A stretch of DNA of 44,541 bases from a virus, in the IMG/VR virus record IMGVR_UViG_2162886007_000060, positions 1 to 44,541 of that record. One strand, written 5' to 3'. The position numbers were made by a program, and so were the translations under genes. Below, in pieces: positions 31,489 through 38,449 of the stretch (within the stretch, counting starts at the first letter, position 1; each line of letters opens with the position of its first letter). A model generated the notes under the pieces. That model was not told the DNA's origin, did no database searches, and worked only from the letters and a program-made list of their open reading frames with translations.

Positions 31489-32511
31489 CTATGAATAGAA
31501 CGAACCTTCTGTACCAGTGTACAACTCACTATCGTCACCACCGCCACTACCACCGAAGCCACTTACACCGCCACCACCACGTGCGCCCATACCTCTAAAC
31601 GCGCTAGCAAGCTGCGCACCGGCACCAGCTATAGCATTGCCATAGCCCATGTTCGGTTGTGTGTAGTCGAGTGTGCCGCCCTGCTTAGCGAACATGCCCG
31701 TTGCAGTATTACCAGCAGACAACAAGCCAGATTGTCCAGCAGGTAGTGTACCTTGTGTGTCAAGTGCTTGAGGCTTGTAGTTAGTCTCAGGTAGTTGACC
31801 AGCACGTGTAGCGAACAAGTTGTAGAGATTAGCCAAGCTATTGCGTCTTGTATCAGCCTCTTTCTGACCAATGCCACGAGCCATGAGCTTAGATGTTAGT
31901 GCAGCTTTAGCATACGCAGCATTGTTCTCGCGTGCCATGCTAGCAGCTAGATCATCGAAGTTAGAGTTCTGACCAGTTCTCATAGCCTGTGTGAACACGC
32001 GACGACCAGCATCACCGCTAGCCTCACGTATGCCCATAGCTTGTGCATTGTATAGGTCACTAGCTATGCCTTCGTCACTAGGCGTATAGGTGTTTTGTAG
32101 TTGCCGTCTGAATGTATCAGCTAGGCTTTCTTCCTCTATACCACGTGCGTAGTTGCGCTGCATAACCTTGCGGCGCATTGGCAAGTCTTCTTGTAGCACC
32201 TTACGCTGCTCAGCATCTTGCAGCGCTATCATGTCGAGCACGCCTTTACCGCCCTCGACTACCCAACCTTTACCCGGCACGAAGTGTGTACGTGTACCGC
32301 GTATGTCTGTTGTACCTAGCTTCTGCTCAGCACGCACTTTCAACGCCATAGCGATAGCTTCTTGGCGCTCTCGCTCGCGCTGCTGCATGTTCATTACGTT
32401 GATAGCCCAATTCAACTGGTTAGTCTCATCTTGCGCCTCGGCATTCATTATGCCGCCAGCAAGACTAGCACCTGCACCAGCTAAACCGCCTATCAGACCA
32501 AACATTTCCAT
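31489..32511 (-). CDS. Internal virion / ejection-type protein
   Basis: 340 residues. The N-terminus (MEMFGLIGGLAGAGASLAGG) is a Gly/Ala-rich hydrophobic segment, followed by a long charged helix (about 30-130), further helices and a Gly-rich C-terminus ending in a Ser/Tyr tail. This matches the small internal or DNA-ejection proteins that precede larger partners in podovirus-type genomes. It lies 8 bp upstream of the 956-residue gene. The role is inferred from layout. Confidence 0.65.
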   Translation of the reverse strand: MEMFGLIGGLAGAGASLAGGIMNAEAQDETNQLNWAINVMNMQQRERERQEAIAMALKVRAEQKLGTTDIRGTRTHFVPGKGWVVEGGKGVLDMIALQDAEQRKVLQEDLPMRRKVMQRNYARGIEEESLADTFRRQLQNTYTPSDEGIASDLYNAQAMGIREASGDAGRRVFTQAMRTGQNSNFDDLAASMARENNAAYAKAALTSKLMARGIGQKEADTRRNSLANLYNLFATRAGQLPETNYKPQALDTQGTLPAGQSGLLSAGNTATGMFAKQGGTLDYTQPNMGYGNAIAGAGAQLASAFRGMGARGGGGVSGFGGSGGGDDSELYTGTEGSFYS

Positions 32512-32522
32512 GAGTGTACTCC

Positions 32523-33635
32523 TTAGAAGATACCCTCATTTGTCTTAGCGTTCTGCTGCGCTTGGTTCTGGAACGTGTCATACAACGAGCTAGTTCCTGC
32601 AGTAGTTGTAGGAGTGGTAGCGTTGCCAACACGAGCAGCAGCTTTGCCAATGAGCGAGTTAACGTCGAAGTATTCCTTACCGCCCACTGCACCACGCAGT
32701 TCACCTTCAAGACCAGCTTGGCGTTCGCCAGCGTAGCTACGAACACGACCAGCCTCAGATGTGGGATCGTAGGTAGTACCAAAGTCCCAATTCGCCGCTG
32801 CATCAAGCGCTGCTTGGCGACGTTGATTGACTGAGGTAATGTCGCTCTCACGAATGCCACGACCGATGTTCTGCAAGTCGGTGTTAGCAGTGTACTTAGC
32901 AGTGCCAAGATCACGTAGTGCGCGGTCATAGACAGCTTGACTAGCTTGACCACGGCCCTTAGCTGCATCTAGATCAGACACAGCTGTGTTGTACTGCTCA
33001 TCGAGGATGCTGTTCAAGATGGCATCATCGCTAGTAGCACCGAAGGTGTCTTCAGCATAGTATGGTGACACCTGCTCATTGAACGTGCCACGGTACTTGT
33101 TGCGCTGACCAGTTCGTGCACTTCCTAGTATCTCATCTAGGATAGTCGGTGAGAATGCACTGGTGTAATCCCCGCCAACTTGCAGCGATTGATTAGCAGT
33201 GTTGATCCTGTTGGTGAATTGATCGTATACACCGTAGGGATCACCGCTTTCAATGCCGAGTGAGCGTAGCCTGTTAGTACCACCAGTCAATGCACCTGTG
33301 TACGCTGCACCTTTGCTCGACTGCCAAGCAGCATCACTCGCCGCCTTTGCACGTTCTTCACGATCTCTGTCTTCTTGTGCACGGCGCTGTTCACGTTCAA
33401 ACTCTTGTGCAGCTTCCCACTCACGAGCTTGCGCCTGTTCCATAGGTGACGGCTGCGGAGGTGGAACATAGCCACCACCACCTTTAGTCTCTAGCACACG
33501 TTCTTCAACCTTCTTGCGCTTCTTACGTGCGCTGTTAGGAATGTCAGTAGCATCGCCAGCGTCAGCGTGTAGCTCGTTGTCATTCAACTTGTTCTGTTTG
33601 TGCAACGCCCACGCCGCTATGTGTGGTGCGATCAT
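32523..33635 (-). CDS. Helical virion-type protein
   Basis: 370 residues. It has a Lys/Arg-rich disordered start, a Pro/Gln-rich link, a long Glu/Arg coiled coil (about 70-110) and an Asn/Gln/Ala-rich second half with repeated short helices. Its start overlaps the end of the acetyltransferase gene. Composition and position (between tail accessories and two ejection-type proteins) suggest another ejection or internal protein. No family recognised. Confidence 0.6.
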   Translation of the reverse strand: MIAPHIAAWALHKQNKLNDNELHADAGDATDIPNSARKKRKKVEERVLETKGGGGYVPPPQPSPMEQAQAREWEAAQEFEREQRRAQEDRDREERAKAASDAAWQSSKGAAYTGALTGGTNRLRSLGIESGDPYGVYDQFTNRINTANQSLQVGGDYTSAFSPTILDEILGSARTGQRNKYRGTFNEQVSPYYAEDTFGATSDDAILNSILDEQYNTAVSDLDAAKGRGQASQAVYDRALRDLGTAKYTANTDLQNIGRGIRESDITSVNQRRQAALDAAANWDFGTTYDPTSEAGRVRSYAGERQAGLEGELRGAVGGKEYFDVNSLIGKAAARVGNATTPTTTAGTSSLYDTFQNQAQQNAKTNEGIF

Positions 33636-34122
33636 CGTCGTTACCTTTCTGCTTGATGTGTTTCACAGCGATGTAGCCTTGCTTCTTATAACCTAATCTA
33701 TTCATGATGGCGATAATGCGTTCGACTATTTCAGGCTTCTCATCGTGTTCGACTTGCGTGTAGATGTGTTCAACGCCTTTGCTAGCAGCCCACTTCTCGA
33801 AATGCCACAGTAGCATTGCAGCTATCAAACCGCTGCGATGCTCAGGTACAACAAACCACATCTCCTGCTGCGCTATATCGCTAAGGCTATAAAGAGAAGG
33901 GCGAATAGTACCAACAATATAGCCCACAGGACGATCCGCGTTGTCGTAACCGATCCACGCATTGAGGTACTTCCTCTCTGGATCGCGCACGCATTGCCAA
34001 ACAGCACGCGCAACTGCAAGCACGTTGAATTGACGACTGCCGCCGAACTCGTCGTGATGCAGTTGCGCTAGCTTCTCAATGTCCACACCTTGCTGTGGTG
34101 TGTTTAGTAGTTCTACTTTCAC
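33580..34122 (-). CDS. GNAT-type N-acetyltransferase
   Basis: 180 residues. The core has strands and helices in GNAT order: an N-terminal helix, YLNAWIGYDNADRPVGYIVG (about 52-71), then MWFVVPEHRSGLIAAMLLWH (about 88-107), the motif A region where RSGLIA stands in for the usual R/Q-x-x-G-x-G/A pyrophosphate loop, and GYKKQGYIAVK near 145-155. It probably transfers acetyl from acetyl-CoA. Its substrate is unknown. Acetyltransferases occur among phage tail and lysis genes and can modify host or virion proteins. The extension past residue 155 overlaps the downstream gene's start. Confidence 0.75.
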   Translation of the reverse strand: MKVELLNTPQQGVDIEKLAQLHHDEFGGSRQFNVLAVARAVWQCVRDPERKYLNAWIGYDNADRPVGYIVGTIRPSLYSLSDIAQQEMWFVVPEHRSGLIAAMLLWHFEKWAASKGVEHIYTQVEHDEKPEIVERIIAIMNRLGYKKQGYIAVKHIKQKGNDDDRTTHSGVGVAQTEQVE

Positions 34123-34126
34123 GGCG

Positions 34127-34345
34127 TCAACTTATCCTTGGCATGTTGACGTTTATACCAGCAATACCAAGCAACACTATCAGTACCCATATCACGATGA
34201 TTACCGTGATAATGCCCATCAACACACGGATGATAGTGTTGAACGGTTCGCCTAATGATATGAGAGCTAACAACTGCTGCGCTCCCCACCATATCGCGCC
34301 GAGGATAATGAGTACGAAGATCAGTCCTATGATAGTACCGATCAT
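34127..34345 (-). CDS. Small two-helix membrane protein, holin candidate
   Basis: 72 residues with two strong hydrophobic segments: MIGTIIGLIFVLIILGAIWW (1-20) and VLMGIITVIIVIWVLIVLLG (about 41-60), with a short polar link. Size and topology suit a class II holin or a membrane accessory. It lies in the late cluster next to the tail, near the peptidase-bearing ejection protein. The start is the ATG 2 bp after the preceding stop. Holin identity is a guess from size, topology and position. Confidence 0.55.
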   Translation of the reverse strand: MIGTIIGLIFVLIILGAIWWGAQQLLALISLGEPFNTIIRVLMGIITVIIVIWVLIVLLGIAGINVNMPRIS

Positions 34346-34346
34346 G

Positions 34347-34481
34347 TTACTTACTCCTTGCTGCTTTGCGCTTCACACTGTAGGCAATAGCAACAGCTTG
34401 CTTCTGCGGCTTGCCAGCTTTGCGCTCAGCACGTATATTCGACTTGAACGCAGCTTTACTCGTTGATTTCTTCAACGGCAT
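34347..34481 (-). CDS. 44-residue basic phage protein
   Basis: The 45-codon frame opens at the ATG at 34481 and ends TAA at 34349-34347, one base ahead of the membrane-protein start. The product is very Lys/Arg-rich (MPLKKSTSKAAFKSNIRAER, then AGKPQKQAVAIAYSVKRKAA). The AGKPQKQAVAIAY pattern is a common small phage protein, usually near late or structural genes. Function unknown; nucleic-acid binding is plausible from the charge. Confidence 0.7.
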   Translation of the reverse strand: MPLKKSTSKAAFKSNIRAERKAGKPQKQAVAIAYSVKRKAARSK

Positions 34482-34487
34482 CTACTC

Positions 34488-34817
34488 TCACCTCCTTTTC
34501 GGTCCAGCTTGACCTGCACCGGGTGCGTAGTACCAACCTTCGTCAGTGTTAACGCCCCAACCACCACTCTCAGGTGCCTTCTTGACAGTGATAGTGATAC
34601 CAACACCTGTTTCTTCAACAGGAGGTGGTTCTTCAATAGGAGGAAGTACGATAGGATGCTCAGGGTGTGCATCACCGGGACGACCTCCCGGCATTGGACC
34701 ACCACCAACTTGAAGACCAGTGATCCACGCATAGCCAACTATCGTTGCTGGATATGGGTCGATGCTCTTGTCACGCGGATAGACGATAACTTGCATTGAG
34801 ACAGGTACTTGAGCCAT
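34488..34817 (-). CDS. Small late protein, unknown
   Basis: 109 residues with a beta-rich start (VPVSMQVIVYPRDKS), a Gly/Pro-rich middle (about 38-70), and a Tyr/Gly-rich tail ending in KRR. Its start overlaps the stop of the DPBB-like gene upstream. The Pro/Gly-rich style is common in minor virion proteins. No family recognised. Confidence 0.6.
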   Translation of the reverse strand: MAQVPVSMQVIVYPRDKSIDPYPATIVGYAWITGLQVGGGPMPGGRPGDAHPEHPIVLPPIEEPPPVEETGVGITITVKKAPESGGWGVNTDEGWYYAPGAGQAGPKRR

Positions 34818-35242
34818 TATGCAACTCCTTCATTTCTGTTGTAGGTGTAAGGGAAGATCACGTGTACTTCGTCGTCAGTTTCTATCATCAATTCCTGCAT
34901 TAGCCCCGAACTTATGTCGGCTACTCTGCCTGTATCTTTGTGTGGTCCCCAATCAGCAGGGAATGCGCGCAGTATAACGCCAGTCTTAGGTGCGCGTACT
35001 AGTGCTGTTTGTGTCAACAACATCTCACGAGGTGTTACATCGTAGTCCCATCGACAAGCGATGTAGTGCACACGTGGATTGAGCCTACGAGCTAGACCTG
35101 TAGTGTTAGGCGGTTGGTGTGTTAAGAACAAGAACGGTGCGTCTTCTACACTGTATATGAATGCAAGCGGCTCATCAGGACTGACGCCTTCATCCATAGG
35201 TCCACCGAACCAGCTAACATTGCCATGTAGTTCTAACAACAT
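34817..35242 (-). CDS. DPBB-like late protein
   Basis: 141 residues. The N-terminus has NVSWFGGPMDEGVSPDEPLA and the C-terminus VADISSGLMQELMIETDDEV; this arrangement (a D-x-S-x-G-x-x-x-x-L strand-turn) resembles the double-psi beta-barrel fold of RlpA/expansin-type proteins. Such folds bind cell-wall glycans. Similar small proteins occur beside phage tail genes. I infer a wall- or glycan-binding tail accessory; a catalytic role is not shown. Confidence 0.5.
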   Translation of the reverse strand: MLLELHGNVSWFGGPMDEGVSPDEPLAFIYSVEDAPFLFLTHQPPNTTGLARRLNPRVHYIACRWDYDVTPREMLLTQTALVRAPKTGVILRAFPADWGPHKDTGRVADISSGLMQELMIETDDEVHVIFPYTYNRNEGVA

Positions 35243-35244
35243 AA

Positions 35245-35445
35245 CTAACGCCCCTCTCGCAACTTCTCACGAACTCGCTCAGGTGTCTCTTTTACACACA
35301 AGCCTATACCACTTAAACGAATAGCAGCGCCATGCGGATTGTGGCAGTGTGAGTGCACTGCTGGCCTGATTGCTTGCACTGCTGTACTCTCGACCCAGAT
35401 AGGAGAGCCGTCGAGTTGTGTGAGCATGATGAGTGTGAGTATCAT
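35245..35445 (-). CDS. Small late protein, FlbD-like pattern
   Basis: 66 residues. It starts MILTLIMLTQLDGSPIWVES, followed by an A-x-x-A-I-R-P helix and GLCVKETPERVREKL at the end. The pattern of an L-x-x-L-D-G-x-x-I-x-V start, a helix and a basic V-x-E-x-P-E-x-V tail resembles FlbD-like small proteins and similar short phage proteins. The start overlaps the upstream gene by 4 bp. Function unknown. Confidence 0.5.
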   Translation of the reverse strand: MILTLIMLTQLDGSPIWVESTAVQAIRPAVHSHCHNPHGAAIRLSGIGLCVKETPERVREKLREGR

Positions 35446-35714
35446 GTCATCTTTTTGTTAACGAAGTCTGCAAGTGCTAACGGCGGTTGTCCTTCCAGAG
35501 CGCGCAAACGGTTCTCATGGTCGTACAGCACCGTCGCTTCCTGTGATGCGTGCGGTGGCGTTGGTTCAGGTGGCGTGTAAGGATCGGGCACACCGCCGTC
35601 TGCGAGCCATTGCTCGTACTCAGCGCGGTCACGATTAGCAGGATCGTTTGGGATATGAGCGCCATCCCCATTGCGGACGACAACATCAGTTGCGGTGAGT
35701 TGATAGTCTGCCAT
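35442..35714 (-). CDS. Tail-fibre-adjacent HIPNDP protein
   Basis: I choose ATG 35714 (90 residues), overlapping the tail-fibre stop (TGATG); GTG 35717 is also possible. It carries the same domain as the protein at 6018-6332 (DVVVR, DGAHIPNDPANRDRAEYEQW and a Gly-Gly-x-P tail), then a helical C-terminus. This placement beside the fibre gene is the usual one for the family, which may assist fibre assembly or attachment. Function is not proven. Confidence 0.65.
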   Translation of the reverse strand: MADYQLTATDVVVRNGDGAHIPNDPANRDRAEYEQWLADGGVPDPYTPPEPTPPHASQEATVLYDHENRLRALEGQPPLALADFVNKKMT

Positions 35715-38338
35715 CACATCCTCGCGTCAGCGTAGTAACCGGACCAAAACGTGCTAAGACCTGCTGCTGCTGCGGAAATGAACCACTGGTGTCCATATGT
35801 ATTGCACTGTGGAGAGTTCAGCGCGAAGCTGCCATTGGTGGCTTGTCCTCCGTAAGTAGTGCCGAATAACGTAATGGTTGGAGTGACCCGTTTAACTGTC
35901 TTGTACGGCGCGGTGTTACCATGAACATTCGTACCAGCAGTGTTCATATAGGCACTAGAGGTCATCTGACCGAGTTCATAGTATCGCTGACAGCGGCGCA
36001 GTTCTTCATCATAAGGATAACCAACCTGCATTGACTGCTCTGAGAGCGGCACATCCCAACTTGGCAACATCATCACGCCTGAAATTTGAAACGTCGCATT
36101 CAGCATTGTGGTGATGTTTGTCTGCCCTGCGCTCGATAAGTAGTTGCCATTCTGCCAAACATTGAGCGCTGGTGCGTTGTAGTTCGTGCCTCCCATCAGC
36201 CCAAACCTGTAATACATTATGGGGTTGGTAACCCAGTTCGAGCCAACAGGAGCCGGTGGGAACAGAACCGTTTTGTATTCCCAAGTGTTCGCTGCATTGA
36301 CAGTGAACGGACTGTTGATCGAGTAGTCTGTTATCCCGTTGCACACGCCAACAGTGAATGTACCTGTGACGCTGCATTTGACCCAAAAGCCCAATCCAAC
36401 AGGTAAAGCTGGCGACCAGCCCCAACGGAGATAATTCCAGTGGATATTCTCCATTGGCTGCAAGATGGTTGCGTAGTCGCTTGCAACTGGTGCAGAGGCG
36501 GCTGTTTTGATTGTTGCTTTTAGCGAGTACGAGAAGTTGGCAGCAGGAGGACCATCGGCAACTGTAGTTAGGTTTACGACTAGACTGGAATTGCTGAGAT
36601 GACACTTCCATCCGTCTTGACCATAAGGAAGGTTTGAGTTGCTCGCATCTACGTTTGTCGCAAACTGACAGATTATCATGTTGCCGTTGAGAACCATATT
36701 TGTTGATCGCATTGCGAGCACAGAGGCAGCGCCGATATTCGTTTTTGCTTGTACTTGTTGTGCGTCAGTCAATGACTGTGCAGCGTCGTAGCGAACCGCG
36801 CTAGTAACGACGCCAGATGCGACTGCGTTCGCCACAAACGCAGTCGTTGCTATAGTTGTATCGTTATCACCAGCACTCGGTGTAGGTGCTTTAGGATCAC
36901 CAGTGAATGTTGGGCTGGCTATTGGAGCTTTGAGAGCATCTTGGGCATTAACATATGTTATGTCGGCTTTCAGTGCATCCTGATTATCGACGTATGTCTT
37001 GATACTAGTCTGCAACGCAGCATCAGCAGTGGTGACGAATGCTGTAGTTGCTATACTAGTGTCGTTATTTCCTGCAGTTGGAGTTGGTGCAGTAGGATTG
37101 CCAGTGAACGCTGGCGAAGCTAGTGGAGCCTTTGTGTCAATGTTTGCTTGTAGGCTTGCTTGTAGAGCAGCATCAGCGCTATCAACATACTCTTTGCGCG
37201 TGGCATGATTTGATATAGTAGCTGGACTACTAAGTACAACTTGCACAAATGGTGGCGTGTCTGTAGGACCAACACCAATGTTGTCAGCAGCAGCTACAGG
37301 GTCGGCAACGTCGCTGAGGTTGTTAGTGCTCAGCATGTCGCCAGAGCCGCTACCTGACGTACCAGAGTTGCCTGTACGTGTGAATGCTACAGCGAGATTA
37401 TCACCGTCAGCGAGCGCGCCGCCATGAGCGATGTACTTGACAGATACGGATTGCCAAGTGCCATTATCAACGACAGGGCCATTAACATCAAACACTAAGA
37501 AGTTCTCAGGTGAGGCAGCATTGCGCACGTAGATGCTGCCGCGTGATGTTAGGTTAGTACTGTCGTCCCAAGTAATGACCCAACCCGACACATTAGGATT
37601 ACCAAAGTCAGCACTCTGCGCACTTAGCATCAACTGCGTGATGTTAATGAGAGTAGCGTTGTTGAAGCGTACTTCACCCATGCCTGGGTCGGCTGCAACT
37701 GTAGAAGCGTCGAAATTCCACCTGAATGCACTTTGTGCAGTTACAGCTAAGCTAGCTGCTTGCTCTGCTTCATCAGCACTAGCTGCTGCCTCTGCCGCAC
37801 TAGCTGCAGCAGCAGCGGCGCTATTAGCTGCATTCGTTGCTGCAGCTTCAGCGTCTAGTACTACATTGGTAGCATCGAAGACAGTTTCCCAAAAGGCGTC
37901 GTCGGGAGGGAAGGTAGTGCTAGATGTATGTGATACAACGCACAGGTGATAGTGATATTCACCAGTTACAACTATATCACCTAACGCGTACACAGCACCA
38001 GCTAGCCAATCACCTCTAAACAGAGGCACACCTAGTATCTGTATAGTCCAATAACTAGGATTAGCTAAACGGTCTGCAGCGAATGTACCAGTAGCAGCAC
38101 TCGTATGAGTTACAAGGCATCTATACAGTTGTGATGTTTCGGCTTCAAATACTCTATCGCCTACTACATACTGAATAGAGTTCTGCCACTCACCGCGTAC
38201 AGGTGGAGTGCCTAGTTGTAAGAACATTGCATCGACTTGCGACCAGTTAGCATACTCAAGTGTATGCCAACGCGGCGTGTCGAAGTTTACGAGTTTGAAG
38301 TTGTAGTTAGGAGTATAACCGCGTATATTAGCAACCAT
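35714..38338 (-). CDS. Tail fibre / receptor-binding protein
   Basis: 874 residues, the first gene behind promoter 38400-38428. Residues 50-100 and 105-155 are two related W-x-N/A-x-x-x-Y-x-x-G-D-x-V blocks ending in CLVTHTS and CVVSHTS, resembling CBM5/12-type carbohydrate-binding modules. Ala-rich helical repeats (about 165-205) form a coiled shaft. A region near 395-500 has two copies of a P-A/T-F-T-G-x-P-x-A-P-T-P type block ending IATTAFV, as in phage fibre repeats. The C-terminus (about 740-870) has MQVGYPYDEELRRCQRYY, a pattern common in fibre tips. It recognises the host surface; the receptor is unknown. Confidence 0.9.
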   Translation of the reverse strand: MVANIRGYTPNYNFKLVNFDTPRWHTLEYANWSQVDAMFLQLGTPPVRGEWQNSIQYVVGDRVFEAETSQLYRCLVTHTSAATGTFAADRLANPSYWTIQILGVPLFRGDWLAGAVYALGDIVVTGEYHYHLCVVSHTSSTTFPPDDAFWETVFDATNVVLDAEAAATNAANSAAAAAASAAEAAASADEAEQAASLAVTAQSAFRWNFDASTVAADPGMGEVRFNNATLINITQLMLSAQSADFGNPNVSGWVITWDDSTNLTSRGSIYVRNAASPENFLVFDVNGPVVDNGTWQSVSVKYIAHGGALADGDNLAVAFTRTGNSGTSGSGSGDMLSTNNLSDVADPVAAADNIGVGPTDTPPFVQVVLSSPATISNHATRKEYVDSADAALQASLQANIDTKAPLASPAFTGNPTAPTPTAGNNDTSIATTAFVTTADAALQTSIKTYVDNQDALKADITYVNAQDALKAPIASPTFTGDPKAPTPSAGDNDTTIATTAFVANAVASGVVTSAVRYDAAQSLTDAQQVQAKTNIGAASVLAMRSTNMVLNGNMIICQFATNVDASNSNLPYGQDGWKCHLSNSSLVVNLTTVADGPPAANFSYSLKATIKTAASAPVASDYATILQPMENIHWNYLRWGWSPALPVGLGFWVKCSVTGTFTVGVCNGITDYSINSPFTVNAANTWEYKTVLFPPAPVGSNWVTNPIMYYRFGLMGGTNYNAPALNVWQNGNYLSSAGQTNITTMLNATFQISGVMMLPSWDVPLSEQSMQVGYPYDEELRRCQRYYELGQMTSSAYMNTAGTNVHGNTAPYKTVKRVTPTITLFGTTYGGQATNGSFALNSPQCNTYGHQWFISAAAAGLSTFWSGYYADARM

Positions 38339-38399
38339 TTACATCACCCCTCTGACGAGCGGCGATGAAGCCAATATCTCTCTCTTTGTGTATAAGTAA

Positions 38400-38428
38400 G
38401 ACATAGCACATTTTGCCTTATATGTCAA
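38400..38428 (-). promoter_or_regulatory. Second late promoter, for the tail-fibre operon
   Basis: On the minus strand: TTGACA (38428-38423), a 17-bp spacer and TATGTC (38405-38400) preceded by ATGTGC (extended -10). It lies in the 111-bp gap between the nozzle stop (38450) and the fibre start. Core bases match the late promoter at 6787-6815. Confidence 0.7.
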
Positions 38429-38449
38429 CCCCTTACATAGTATAATCTA

